Below are positions 32,271-41,659 of a DNA stretch of 64,000 bases, in pieces. Below the pieces are notes generated by a model that saw only the letters and a program-made list of their open reading frames with translations, did not search any database and had not been told where the DNA came from. The stretch's first letter is position 1, and every line of letters starts with the position of its first letter. This DNA comes from Fibrobacter succinogenes (GTDB lineage: Bacteria; Fibrobacterota; Fibrobacteria; Fibrobacterales; Fibrobacteraceae). The stretch lies in NCBI GenBank assembly GCA_902762305.1, contig CACWNW010000003.1, positions 62,001 to 126,000 of the forward strand, in the 5' to 3' direction. Made by a program: the position numbers and the translations under genes.

Positions 32271-33106
32271 TCAAGGTAGCTCTCCCGAACAAGGGCATGC
32301 TTTTCGAACCCACGCAGGAACTCCTGAAGGCCTGCGGCTACAAGGCATCCAAGCCCTACAAGACATTGACTCAGCTCGATACCAAGAACGGCATCGAATT
32401 CTTCTTCCTCCGCCCGAGCGACATCCCGATGTACGTGGGCCGCGGCATCATTGACGCAGGCATCACCGGCATCGACTTCAACGCCGAAGCGAAGAGTCCC
32501 GCGGTGAAGGTCCTGGACCTCCCCTTCGGCGCCTCCAAGATGTGCGCCGCCGTTCCGAACGACAGCCCGGTGCAGTCGCTCGACGAACTGAAAGACAAGA
32601 CCATCGCCACCAGCTTCCCGAACATCGTGGAAGGCTTCTACAAGAAGCAGATGGATTTCGTGGTGCTCGAGGGCGCCGTTGAAATTTCCGTGAGCCTCGG
32701 CGTGGCCGACGCCATCGTCGACGTGGTGGAAACAGGCACGACCCTCAAGCAGGCCGGGCTGCGCATCGTGGGTGACCCGCTGTTCCGCAGCAACGCCGCC
32801 CTGTTCTGCAACCCGCAGAAGACTGAACTCGAAGAAGTCAACACGCTCATCCGCCGCATCGAAGGCAAGCTCGTGGCCCAGTCGTACATGATGATCGAGT
32901 ACGACTGCCCCGCCGAACTGCTCCAGAAGGCATGCGAACTCACGCCCGGGCTCGACGCCCCGACGGTGACCAAGCTGCACGGCCGCGAGTGGTACTCCGT
33001 GAAGGCGATGGTCCCGCAAGAAGAGGCGAACGCCATCATGGACAAGCTCTGGGACGCCGGCGCACGCAGTATTCTGCTGTTCGGCATCAAGAGCGCCCGT
33101 ATCTAG
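32267..33106 (+). CDS. hisG: ATP phosphoribosyltransferase, long form
   Basis: A 279-residue enzyme catalysing the first step of histidine synthesis. The catalytic domain includes DAGITGIDFNAE and a PRPP loop region near VDVVETGTTLKQAGL. The C-terminal 75 residues form the ACT-like regulatory domain (VAQSYMMIEYDCP ... DAGARSILLFGIKS), so this is the HisZ-independent long form, likely feedback-inhibited by histidine. Translationally coupled to hisE; the next gene starts 3 nt after its stop. Confidence 0.95.
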   Translation: MIKVALPNKGMLFEPTQELLKACGYKASKPYKTLTQLDTKNGIEFFFLRPSDIPMYVGRGIIDAGITGIDFNAEAKSPAVKVLDLPFGASKMCAAVPNDSPVQSLDELKDKTIATSFPNIVEGFYKKQMDFVVLEGAVEISVSLGVADAIVDVVETGTTLKQAGLRIVGDPLFRSNAALFCNPQKTELEEVNTLIRRIEGKLVAQSYMMIEYDCPAELLQKACELTPGLDAPTVTKLHGREWYSVKAMVPQEEANAIMDKLWDAGARSILLFGIKSARI

Positions 33107-33109
33107 CCC

Positions 33110-34345
33110 ATGCACTCTCTTGCCTACCTAGCACGCCAGCCCATTCTCGATCGCGAAGGGAAAATCTTCGCCTATGAGCTCCTGTTCCGCGATTCGCCCA
33201 CGAGCGACACCGCAGTGATTGCGAGCGACATGCTTGCGACGGCGCAGGTTCTCGAGAACGTATTGAACAACATCGGGCTCCCGAAGCTCATTGGCGAGCA
33301 CAAGGCCTTCGTGAACTGCAGCCGCGACATGCTGCTCGACAACCTTTTCGGCCTTTTGAACCCGCACTGTTTCGTGCTCGAGGTCCTCGAGGATGTCGAG
33401 GTGGACGACGCCCTCGTGAAGGCCGTCGCACACTACTACGCCCGCGGGTTCGAAATCGCGCTCGACGACTTCATCTTCAACGATGCATTCCTCAAGCGCT
33501 GCGCCCCGCTCTTCCCGTTCATCTCGTACGTGAAGATGGACCTCGTGGACAACAGCGACGAGGACATGGCCAACGCGGCCGCATTCTTCAAGGCGAAGAA
33601 CATCAAGATTCTCGCCGAGAAGGTGGAGACGAAGGCGAGCTTCAAGAAGTGCCTCGCCGCAGGCTACGACTACTTCCAGGGCTTCTTCTTCGCGAAGCCC
33701 GAACTTGTGACGGGACGGCGCATCGACGCCACCTCCGCAGCGATACTCCGCATCTTGCTCCTGTTGCGCAAGCACCCGAGCCTGGACGAACTCAGCTCCT
33801 GTTTCTCGGATTACGGCGATGTAGCGGCGAACCTGCTGCGCTTCGTGAACTCCGATGCGCAGTTCAGGAGCCAGAACGTCGCGAACGTACGCGATGCCAT
33901 CGTATGGATAGGCATGCGGAACATCCAGGAATGGCTGATGCTCATGCTGTACGCCCGCCCCGAGATGGGCATGACGCCGCAGAGTTCGCCCTTGTTCCAG
34001 AACGCGAGCCACCGCGCGAAGTTCCTCGAGATACTTGCCCGCGTAGTGAGCGGCACCGACAACGACCTGCCCGCGAAGGCTTTCATGGTCGGGCTCATCA
34101 GCCGCATGGACGCGCTGGTCGGGGCCCCGCTCGAAAGCATCCTTACCGAATCGGGCGCCGACGAGGACATCCGCGAAGCGCTCCTGAAACGCACCGGCAG
34201 GCTCGGCCTGCTGCTCCGCCTCGCAGACGCGGTGGAGCAGGACGACCAGCCCATGATTCTCGGAATCCTGAAAGAACTGAATTTATCATCCACCCTGTTG
34301 AACCGCTGCGTCAACGACGCATACACGTGGGCCCATGAGCACTGA
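33110..34345 (+). CDS. EAL-HDOD signalling protein with degenerate EAL
   Basis: A 411-residue cytosolic protein of the YuxH type. An N-terminal EAL-like domain (about 1-200) has YELLFRDS where EALLR would be, and LEVLEDVE, while DDF and KMDLVD are retained. The loss of the EAL triad suggests no c-di-GMP hydrolysis. A C-terminal HDOD domain spans about 205-400 (LLLRKHPSLDELSS ... VRDAIVWIGMRNIQEW). Such proteins usually act as binding or regulatory modules. It sits between hisG and recR and overlaps recR by 11 nt. Confidence 0.85.
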   Translation: MHSLAYLARQPILDREGKIFAYELLFRDSPTSDTAVIASDMLATAQVLENVLNNIGLPKLIGEHKAFVNCSRDMLLDNLFGLLNPHCFVLEVLEDVEVDDALVKAVAHYYARGFEIALDDFIFNDAFLKRCAPLFPFISYVKMDLVDNSDEDMANAAAFFKAKNIKILAEKVETKASFKKCLAAGYDYFQGFFFAKPELVTGRRIDATSAAILRILLLLRKHPSLDELSSCFSDYGDVAANLLRFVNSDAQFRSQNVANVRDAIVWIGMRNIQEWLMLMLYARPEMGMTPQSSPLFQNASHRAKFLEILARVVSGTDNDLPAKAFMVGLISRMDALVGAPLESILTESGADEDIREALLKRTGRLGLLLRLADAVEQDDQPMILGILKELNLSSTLLNRCVNDAYTWAHEH

Positions 34346-34931
34346 ACCCGAAAGCCTCGAGGCACTGATTGCCGAATTCGCAAGCCTGCCCAGCATTGGC
34401 CAAAAGACGGCACGCCGGCTGGCGTACCATATGCTGACCAAGCCCAAGGACGACGTGGAGCGTTTTGCAGGCAACCTCATGAACGCCATCGAGAAGGTCC
34501 ACCCCTGCCCCAGGTGCCACGCGTTCACCGACCTGGATGTCTGTAGCGTCTGCACTTCGCGTTCCGGCGCGAAATCGCTTTGCGTGGTCGAGAAGAGTTC
34601 CGACATCTTGCCTTTCGAACGCTCCGGGATATTCCGCGGGCTCTACTTCGTGCTGGGAGGCGTGATTTCGCCGCTGGATGGCATCGGTCCCGAAAACCTG
34701 CACCTGCCGCAGCTCGTCGAGCGCGTCAAAAGCGAAGGCATCGAAGAACTGGTTCTCGCCCTCGGGTCTAGCCCCGAAGCGGACAGCACCGCCTTGATGA
34801 TAGACCGCATGCTTGCCGGCGTAAACGTGAAGCGTACAAGACTCGCCCGCGGCATCCCGATGGGGAGCGATCTCGAATTCATCGACGAGGTCACCATGCT
34901 GCGCGCATTCGAAGGGAGGGTAAACCTATGA
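34335..34931 (+). CDS. recR: Recombination mediator protein RecR
   Basis: A 198-residue protein that helps load RecA in RecFOR gap repair. A helix-hairpin-helix is near residues 10-30 (LPSIGQKTARRLAYHML), a four-Cys zinc finger at about 56-71 (CPRC and CSVC), and a Toprim domain at about 80-175 (VVEKSSDI). It overlaps the previous gene by 11 nt and engB by 4 nt. Confidence 0.95.
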   Translation: MSTEPESLEALIAEFASLPSIGQKTARRLAYHMLTKPKDDVERFAGNLMNAIEKVHPCPRCHAFTDLDVCSVCTSRSGAKSLCVVEKSSDILPFERSGIFRGLYFVLGGVISPLDGIGPENLHLPQLVERVKSEGIEELVLALGSSPEADSTALMIDRMLAGVNVKRTRLARGIPMGSDLEFIDEVTMLRAFEGRVNL

Positions 34932-35569
34932 TGAACCCGGTCAAGTTCGGCGACTTCACTGTCACTTCCGCGGAATTCGTGAAGGCGGCGGTGAACCTCA
35001 AGGGCCTTCCCGAAGAGCGCCTCCCCCAGGTCGCATTCCTCGGGCGTTCCAACGTGGGCAAATCTTCGCTCATGAATGCCCTCATGGGGCAGAAAAAACT
35101 GGTAAAAGTGAGCGCAACCCCCGGAAAAACGCGCGAAATAAATTTTTTTAAGGTCAATAACCGATTTTTTCTTGTAGATTTACCTGGTGTAGGCTTTGCC
35201 AAGGTTAGCAATTCCAAGCGCGACGAAATGGCCGACTTTATCCGCGAGTACGTGGAAAAGTGCCAGGACCTGCGCGGGCTTGTGTACCTGGTGGACATAC
35301 GCCACGGAGGCACGCCCATCGACATCGAGACGGTGGAGAGCATCCGAGAAACAGGTTGCCCCGTGCTGGTCATCGCCAGCAAGCGGGACAAGGTGAACCA
35401 GTCCGAACTGGCGAAGAACCTGAAGCTCATTCAGGAACGCCTCTCGCTGCCCACCAAGCCCCTGTGCGTTAGTTCCATCAAGAAGCACGGACTGGAAGCC
35501 CTTTGGCAAGAGATACTGAGTGCTGTGAACGGGACGAACGAAACAGATGGAAGTACAGGCGAACAATAA
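34928..35569 (+). CDS. engB: Ribosome biogenesis GTPase EngB/YsxC
   Basis: A 213-residue GTPase needed for large-subunit assembly. G1 GRSNVGKS (residues about 40-47), G2 Thr in SATPGKTR, G3 DLPG and a G4 SKRD in place of the usual TKxD, which is seen in some members. The ATG overlaps the recR stop as ATGATGA. The 3' end overlaps the mlaE-like start by 23 nt. Confidence 0.94.
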   Translation: MMNPVKFGDFTVTSAEFVKAAVNLKGLPEERLPQVAFLGRSNVGKSSLMNALMGQKKLVKVSATPGKTREINFFKVNNRFFLVDLPGVGFAKVSNSKRDEMADFIREYVEKCQDLRGLVYLVDIRHGGTPIDIETVESIRETGCPVLVIASKRDKVNQSELAKNLKLIQERLSLPTKPLCVSSIKKHGLEALWQEILSAVNGTNETDGSTGEQ

Positions 35570-36419
35570 AAAACTGACCTTGATCGGCCAGAAGTTCCAT
35601 GCCCTGGGCATGTTCCTGCTCCGCAGAAATGCAGGGCAAGAAGTCGCACTGTTTGTCCGCGCCATCGCCTCGATATTCTCCAAGAACAGAAGCTTCAAGG
35701 CGGATACGAAGAACATCATCTTGCAGACGTTCTTTACGGGCGTCGAAATCTTCCCCATCCTCTTCATCGTCGCCACCCTTTTCGGCACCGTCGTCATCAT
35801 CGAAGTCATTTCCCTCATGGGGAAGGTCGGCTTCTCCGACGTGGTCGGCGGGCTCATGGTGGTGGTTATCATCCGTGAACTCGGGCCTATCCTCACCGCG
35901 TTCCTCATCGCGGGCCGCAGCGGCTCGTCGCTTACCACATACATCGGCGGGATGGTCATCAATTCCGAAGTCGACGCGCTCGCGACCATGGGCGTGGACC
36001 CCATACGCTACCTGGTGATGCCCGGACTCATCGGCGGCTCCATCGCCACCTTCATCATGACCATCATCTTCAGTTCGAGCGCCATCTGCGCCGGATTCCT
36101 GATGACAAAGATTGCCATTTTCATCACGGGCAACGCCTTCAACGTACAGCTCACATGGAGCTACCTCTCCACGGAAATCCTCAAGGCGATGACGTTCACC
36201 GACTTCATCTTCATCGTGGTCAAGCCGCTCGTGTTCGGCTGCATCATCACCACGAACGCCTGCTACCAGGCGATGAACATTCCCCGCGATATCCGCCAGG
36301 TCCCGAAAGCGACCGGCAAGTCCGTCATCAAGTCCTTCTTCTATATCGTCTGCGCCGACGTGTTCATTTCGCTGTTCTACTTCATCGATTACTTTAACGA
36401 GATTTCGAAGATCATCTAA
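35547..36419 (+). CDS. mlaE: ABC transporter permease, MlaE family
   Basis: A 290-residue inner-membrane permease with five or six helices. RELGPILTAFLIAGRSGSS and EVDALATMGVDPIRYLVMPG are the signature stretches of MlaE/YrbE permeases that move phospholipids between membranes. The gene starts inside engB (23-nt overlap) and its stop overlaps the ATPase start (TAATG), so translation is coupled. The MCE subunit usually encoded with it is not adjacent; a candidate lies at 10340-11248. Confidence 0.9.
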   Translation: MEVQANNKKLTLIGQKFHALGMFLLRRNAGQEVALFVRAIASIFSKNRSFKADTKNIILQTFFTGVEIFPILFIVATLFGTVVIIEVISLMGKVGFSDVVGGLMVVVIIRELGPILTAFLIAGRSGSSLTTYIGGMVINSEVDALATMGVDPIRYLVMPGLIGGSIATFIMTIIFSSSAICAGFLMTKIAIFITGNAFNVQLTWSYLSTEILKAMTFTDFIFIVVKPLVFGCIITTNACYQAMNIPRDIRQVPKATGKSVIKSFFYIVCADVFISLFYFIDYFNEISKII

Positions 36420-37234
36420 TGTATAACGAAGCCCTCAGAATCGAAGACCTGCACCTTTCCTACAGAGGATTGGTCGGTACCTCGTTCTCGAAGCCGAGAT
36501 CGCTGGGGTTCTTCGAATCGGGCCTTCAACCGGGTGAACAAGAACTGATTTCGGGAGCGAACCTTGTTGTCCAGAAGGGCGAGACGCTCTGCATCGGCGG
36601 AGCTTCGGGGCAAGGCAAGAGCGCCCTGCTGCGCGTGATTGCGGGGCTTGCAAGGCCCACCGCCGGAAGGATCTATATCTTCGGCGAATACATCCCGCCC
36701 GAAAGGCTTACCGCGCTGAACATCGCACAGCGCCAGGTGGGGCTCGTGTTCCAGAACGGGGCACTCATTTCGAACTTGAGGGTGCGCGACAACGTGGCGC
36801 TCCCGCTGCGCTACCACAAGATGGGATCGCCCGCCGAAATCGAGGAAAAGGTCAACATGGCCATGGACCTCATGCGCGTGAGGGATTACGCCAACCAGTT
36901 CCCGCATACGCTCAGCGTCGGCATGCAGAAGCGTGTCGCCATTGCCCGCAGCTGGGCGATGGGCCCGCAGCTCTTGCTCATGGACGAACCGACCGCAGGG
37001 CTCGACAACTACAACCGCCGCAACCTGCTACCGCTTATCGACAACATGCGTACGCTGTTCAAGACGACCATCATCATCGTGACACACGACCTTATGATGG
37101 CAAAGGAACTCGGCTGCAAGATAACCTTCCTCTCGCACAAGCAGCTTACAGAGCCGCAATATTTCGATGACTGGCTGAACGGCGACACTATCATCACCAG
37201 GGATCTCTTCCGCGACCTGCGAAACAGCGGATAG
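36419..37234 (+). CDS. mlaF: ABC transporter ATPase, MlaF family
   Basis: A 271-residue ATPase. Walker A GGASGQGKSAL, Q-loop VFQNGALISNLRV, signature LSVGMQKRVAIARS, Walker B LLLMDEPTAGLD and the switch His in VTHDL are all present. The LSVGM signature is typical of MlaF-type ATPases. It overlaps the permease gene by one base and ends the hisE-mlaF run. Confidence 0.92.
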   Translation: MYNEALRIEDLHLSYRGLVGTSFSKPRSLGFFESGLQPGEQELISGANLVVQKGETLCIGGASGQGKSALLRVIAGLARPTAGRIYIFGEYIPPERLTALNIAQRQVGLVFQNGALISNLRVRDNVALPLRYHKMGSPAEIEEKVNMAMDLMRVRDYANQFPHTLSVGMQKRVAIARSWAMGPQLLLMDEPTAGLDNYNRRNLLPLIDNMRTLFKTTIIIVTHDLMMAKELGCKITFLSHKQLTEPQYFDDWLNGDTIITRDLFRDLRNSG

Positions 37235-37300
37235 AGCGGCTTCTCCACATAGTGGATAACAACAACTAGACAACATGTTGCCAAGTTTTGTATAGCCGCA

Positions 37301-37457
37301 GTTCCTAGTTCTGAGTTCCTAGTTACCGGCATCTCTGATTGCAAGAGGCCTCTTGATACCAGAAATTCTACGAACAGCATTATTGACTAATAACTTTTAG
37401 GCAATAAACATCTCCAGACCTTAATTTCTAGGAACGAGTAACTAGTAACTAGTAACT
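37301..37457. repeat. TAGTTACTAGT-type repeat pair without S23 gene
   Basis: Left copy 37301-37326 (GTTCCTAGTTCTGAGTTCC...) and right copy 37428-37457 (CTAGGAACGAGTAACTAGT...) in inverted orientation enclose about 100 bp with no open frame of useful length. The units match those flanking the S23 gene at 5447-5906. Confidence 0.65.
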
Positions 37458-37495
37458 ATTTTCATTATATTGTATCACAAAAAAAGGATTTCATA

Positions 37496-38500
37496 ATGTT
37501 TCTCCCTCTTCCCGACGATTTTCATGCTCACCTGCGCCAGGGCGAACTCATGCCCGGATATGTACGCGACCTTGTGAGCCAATTCGGACGCGCCATCATC
37601 ATGCCGAATACCGTCCCCGCGATGACTTCGGCAAATGCGATAAACGAATACAAGAAACAAATTCTAGAAGCGGCAAAGGACGTGCGGCCCGACTTTGTCC
37701 CGCTGATGACCTTCAAGCTGAACCCGAACTACACGGAGCAGGACTTGAAGGACATGATGGCGGTGGGCGTAATCGCCGGCAAGTACTACCCCGCGGGCGT
37801 CACCACGAACAGTGCCGACGGCATCAGCGATTTCGAGGCAGTCTTCCCGGTAGTCGCGATGATGGAGAAGCTCGGGCTCGTGCTGTGCGTGCACGGCGAG
37901 GAACCGGGGGAATTCTGCCTGGACCGCGAACCCGCATTTATCAAGCGCGTCGAGACCCTCGCCGAAAAATTCCCGAAGTTGAAAATCGTTTTTGAACACC
38001 TGAGTTCCGCAAGGTCGGTCGAGGCCGTCAAGCGGCTGCCTGCAAATGTGGCGGCGACATTCACGGTTCACCACCTGATGATGACTCTCGACGACATCGT
38101 GGGAGACGCCCTCAGGCCGCACCATTTCTGCAAGCCGTTACCGAAGCGGCCTGAAGACCGTGCCGCCATCCGCGAGGCCGCCTTCAGCGGCAACCCGAAG
38201 TTTTTCCTCGGCACGGACTCCGCCCCGCACCAGCAGGGCAAAAAGGAATGCCCGTGCGGGGCGGCGGGCGTCTACAGCGCTCCCGTGGCCATCCCGCTCC
38301 TGGTTCAGGAATTCGACAAAGCAGGACGCCTCGACAGGCTCGCTGATTTCATCGGCGGCTTCGGCGCAGATTTCTACGGAATCCCGCGGCCCACGAAGCA
38401 GATAGAAGTCGTTCGCGAAGCATGGACCGTGCCCACGCTCGTGAACGGCGTGGTGCCCCTCGCCGCCGGCCAGACGCTCGAATGGAAGATTAAATCCTGA
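37496..38500 (+). CDS. pyrC: Dihydroorotase
   Basis: A 334-residue zinc enzyme of pyrimidine synthesis closing carbamoyl-aspartate to dihydroorotate. Metal ligands are in DDFHAHLRQG at the N-terminus. The likely carboxylated Lys is in VIAGKYYPAGVTTNS, His residues are in CVHGE and FEHLSS, and the catalytic Asp is in LGTDSAPH. Length and motifs match the E. coli PyrC type. Monocistronic: a repeat lies before it and a terminator after it. Confidence 0.95.
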   Translation: MFLPLPDDFHAHLRQGELMPGYVRDLVSQFGRAIIMPNTVPAMTSANAINEYKKQILEAAKDVRPDFVPLMTFKLNPNYTEQDLKDMMAVGVIAGKYYPAGVTTNSADGISDFEAVFPVVAMMEKLGLVLCVHGEEPGEFCLDREPAFIKRVETLAEKFPKLKIVFEHLSSARSVEAVKRLPANVAATFTVHHLMMTLDDIVGDALRPHHFCKPLPKRPEDRAAIREAAFSGNPKFFLGTDSAPHQQGKKECPCGAAGVYSAPVAIPLLVQEFDKAGRLDRLADFIGGFGADFYGIPRPTKQIEVVREAWTVPTLVNGVVPLAAGQTLEWKIKS

Positions 38501-38522
38501 TTTTTTTCATAAATTTCTTTTT

Positions 38523-38556
38523 TTTAAAAAAAAGGGGTCCGTAATCCCCTTTTTTT
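38523..38556 (+). terminator. Terminator after pyrC
   Basis: A-tract plus GGGG, 8-nt loop, CCCC plus T-tract (AAAAAGGGG/CCCCTTTTT arms). It separates pyrC from the plsC-rnr run and could act in both directions. Confidence 0.85.
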
Positions 38557-38568
38557 GGTATTTTTCAA

Positions 38569-39342
38569 ATGACTATGCGCGCTATACTTGCTACCCTCTA
38601 TTATGTCATCGTCTTCGTCTGTATGACCATTATCGGCATCCCCTATATCATCTACATGGGGTATATCAAAGGCCACAAAGAACGCATCACCAACATCTGC
38701 AGTTTCTTCTTCACGAAAATCGCATTCAAGCTTTTTGGCATATCCATCCATGTCGACGGCAAGGAGAACGTTCCCCCTCCGGGCAAGGGATTTGTTATTA
38801 TCGCGAACCACCAGAGTTTCCTCGACATCAACGTCTTGTGGCCCGTCGTCGGAAACACGGCTTTCATAGCCAAGGCAAGCCTCTGGATGGCGCCCGTTTT
38901 CGGCTGGATCCTCAGCGTCATCGGTTGCATTCCCGTGTTCAAGGACCCGCGCAAGAACGCCGGCATGGGCAAGACAGTCGCCAACCGGCTCGCCAAGGGA
39001 TACAACATCGTGGTTTTCCCCGAAGGCCACCGTTCCGAAGACGACCGCATGTTCAAGTTCCAGAACGGCATCTTCCGCATGGCGAAGGAACACCATTTCG
39101 ACATTCTTCCCATCACGCTGATAAACACCGGCGAAATCCTCCCCAAGCGCAAGTGGGCGATTTACAGCGGCGAGGTGAAGATAGTCGTCCACCCGCTCGT
39201 GAAGGCCGAAGACTACGCCGACAAGCCGATGGCGGAACTGCGCGACGAGATGCACGACCTTATAGAATCGGCGTTGCCCTATGCAAAGGCAGCAAAGAAC
39301 TCAGGCAATTTAACAGATACGGAGAAATCCGAGGAGAAGTGA
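38569..39342 (+). CDS. plsC: 1-acyl-sn-glycerol-3-phosphate acyltransferase
   Basis: A 257-residue inner-membrane enzyme making phosphatidic acid. One or two N-terminal helices (about 5-25), catalytic NHQSFLD (His-x4-Asp), and FPEGHRS for substrate binding. It lies 1 nt before rnr, so is co-transcribed. No clear Shine-Dalgarno precedes the chosen start. Confidence 0.92.
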   Translation: MTMRAILATLYYVIVFVCMTIIGIPYIIYMGYIKGHKERITNICSFFFTKIAFKLFGISIHVDGKENVPPPGKGFVIIANHQSFLDINVLWPVVGNTAFIAKASLWMAPVFGWILSVIGCIPVFKDPRKNAGMGKTVANRLAKGYNIVVFPEGHRSEDDRMFKFQNGIFRMAKEHHFDILPITLINTGEILPKRKWAIYSGEVKIVVHPLVKAEDYADKPMAELRDEMHDLIESALPYAKAAKNSGNLTDTEKSEEK

Positions 39343-39343
39343 C

Positions 39344-41650
39344 ATGGCACAGCGTTTACCCAGCGAAGAACAGATTATTGCAATTTTACGCGACGAACCG
39401 ATGGTCGGAAGCCAGCTCCGCGGTGCTCTCGGGCTCCCCAAGAAGCAGAAGATGGCATTCAAGCAGCTGCTCGCCGACATGGTGGAGCGCGGGCTCCTGA
39501 AGCGCACGAGCCACAAGGAATACCAGCTCGGCGACGGTGAAAGCCTCGACGAAAAGCGCGAGAAACGCTTCAAGAAGATTGCGGAACAGTACCCCGAAGA
39601 CAACAGGCGTCCGGGCGCACGCAGCCGCAGGCAGAACGACAAGGAAAACGAGACCCGCGTCAAGCGCGGCATACTGCACCAGATTGGCGACGAGCAGTGG
39701 GAAGTGCACGAACTCGATACCGGCAAGGTGTACGAGATGTGCCACCGCAGGCAGGCGCCGGGCAAGGAAGGCGAGACCATCAGCTTTACGCTGTACCCGC
39801 ACCCGAAACTCAAGCACAGCTACCTCGCGAAGGTGGACCGCAGCGCCGAAGCGCTGAACGTGAGTTGGGACGAGATCAAGGCGAAGTTCATGGAAGAGAG
39901 CAACCTGCCCAAGGACTTCTCCCCCGCCATCAAGAAATTCGTTGAAGGCATCAAGGAACCCGGCGCAAAGGATTTCAAGGGACGCGTCGATTACCGCAAG
40001 CTCGACGTGCTCTGCATCGATCCCGACGGCGCCATGGACCACGACGACGCCATCAGCGTGGAACGTACCGAAAACGGTTACAGGCTCGGCGTGCATATCG
40101 CCGACGTAAGCTACTACGTACCCGAAGGTTCCGACCTCGACGAAGAGGCACTCGAGCGCAGCTACACGCAGTACCTGCCGTGGACCGCGGTTCCCATGCT
40201 CCCCGAAAAGCTTTCGAGCGGAGTGTGCAGCCTGCACCAGGGCGTAGACCGCTGCGCGTTCACCTGCATGATGGAACTCGACAAGCAGGCCAACGTGCTC
40301 AGCTGGGATTTCCACCGCAGTATCGTAAACGTATCGAAGGGCATCACCTACCGCGAGGCGGTGCAGATGATGGAAGCCGGCGACGATTCCATCAAGGCGC
40401 TCGCCGAAGTGACCGCCATGCTCAAGAAGAACCGCACCAAGGAAGGCCTGCTCGAATTCAAGAGCACCGAATACGGCTGCAAGTTCAACGAGAAGGGAGA
40501 GCCCGAAAAAATCGTGCCGCGCGAATCCGACGAATCGAATTCGTGGGTCGAAGAATGCATGCTCATCGCGAACAACTGCTGCGCGAAGGAACTCTCCAAG
40601 CGCAAGCTGCAGGGCATCTACCGTATCCACGAGGCGCCCGATACCAAGGACATCATGGAGCTGTACTACATGTACCCCGACCTGTTCAAGGATGCCCCGG
40701 TAATGTTGCGCGACCTCGGCAAGCCGCGTAGCGGCGACACGAACCTGAACCCGGTCGCCTTCAAGCTGTACCAGCACCTGGTGAAGCGCGCGGGCGACGA
40801 CGAGACGCTCATGAACCGCATCCTCCGCAGCATGCAGAAGGCGCACTACGACAGCAACAGCTTCGGGCACTTCGCATTGAACTGGCAGGATTACAGCCAC
40901 TTCACCTCGCCCATCCGCCGTTACGCCGACCTCTGGTGCCACCGCGAACTCGCGCGCAAGGGCAAGGAAATCAACGCCGAACGCGCGAACAGCGTGATCG
41001 AGGTCTGCGACCTCATCTCGGCGAACGAAATCAAGAACATGAAGGTGGAGCGCATTTCCATCAAGGTGTGCAGCTGCTGGATTTTGAAGAGCCATATCGG
41101 CGACGACTTCGAGGCATCCGTCACGGGAATCGAGGAATGGGGCATCTACGTCTCCATCGCCGACCCGATCGCCGAAGGCCTGGTGCGTTTCCGCGACATC
41201 GCGGGCGACGACTTCTACGTATTCAATCCGGACCAGGGACTCGCTTTCGGGAAACGCAGCGGGCGCACCTTCCGGAGAGGCGACAAGGTCATGGTGCGTC
41301 TGCTCCGCGTAGATCCTCTACGCGGCCAGGCCGACTTCAGCATTCTGGAGAAGCTCAGCGCCGAACCCAAGAAGCGCCGCCGTCAGGGCGAATCGCGCGA
41401 CGTGAACGAGCGTGCCGACCGCGCCGCCGCGGCAGAAGCGCTCGGTTACCTGAGCCAGCCCGACATTGACGAGCGCGACGACTTCGACGATTTCGATTCC
41501 GGCTACATGCCCCCGCGCGCTCGCAACCGCGCCCAGCGCCGCAAGGCGGCATTCGGCGACAGGAACGAGGGCGGTCGAAGCTCAAGCGGCAAGCCGCGCG
41601 CACGCAAGACCGACGCACGCGGCGGCCGTGGCAAGCGCGGCAGAAGGTAA
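39344..41650 (+). CDS. rnr: Ribonuclease R
   Basis: A 768-residue 3'-5' exoribonuclease. An N-terminal winged-helix region (1-65), cold-shock-like domains (about 80-200), an RNB catalytic domain with an Asp cluster in CIDPDGAMDHDDAI, and an S1 domain near 590-670 (VTGIEEWGIYVSIAD) are followed by a long Lys/Arg-rich tail (about 670-768). The basic tail fits RNase R rather than RNase II and helps unwind structured RNA. It is sandwiched between plsC and an RgpF-like gene. Confidence 0.94.
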   Translation: MAQRLPSEEQIIAILRDEPMVGSQLRGALGLPKKQKMAFKQLLADMVERGLLKRTSHKEYQLGDGESLDEKREKRFKKIAEQYPEDNRRPGARSRRQNDKENETRVKRGILHQIGDEQWEVHELDTGKVYEMCHRRQAPGKEGETISFTLYPHPKLKHSYLAKVDRSAEALNVSWDEIKAKFMEESNLPKDFSPAIKKFVEGIKEPGAKDFKGRVDYRKLDVLCIDPDGAMDHDDAISVERTENGYRLGVHIADVSYYVPEGSDLDEEALERSYTQYLPWTAVPMLPEKLSSGVCSLHQGVDRCAFTCMMELDKQANVLSWDFHRSIVNVSKGITYREAVQMMEAGDDSIKALAEVTAMLKKNRTKEGLLEFKSTEYGCKFNEKGEPEKIVPRESDESNSWVEECMLIANNCCAKELSKRKLQGIYRIHEAPDTKDIMELYYMYPDLFKDAPVMLRDLGKPRSGDTNLNPVAFKLYQHLVKRAGDDETLMNRILRSMQKAHYDSNSFGHFALNWQDYSHFTSPIRRYADLWCHRELARKGKEINAERANSVIEVCDLISANEIKNMKVERISIKVCSCWILKSHIGDDFEASVTGIEEWGIYVSIADPIAEGLVRFRDIAGDDFYVFNPDQGLAFGKRSGRTFRRGDKVMVRLLRVDPLRGQADFSILEKLSAEPKKRRRQGESRDVNERADRAAAAEALGYLSQPDIDERDDFDDFDSGYMPPRARNRAQRRKAAFGDRNEGGRSSSGKPRARKTDARGGRGKRGRR

Positions 41651-41659
41651 AGGTTCGTT

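Noticed and set aside
36419-37234. Plain sugar or peptide importer ATPase
   Set aside because: The LSVGM signature and coupling to an MlaE-type permease favour the lipid-transport family.
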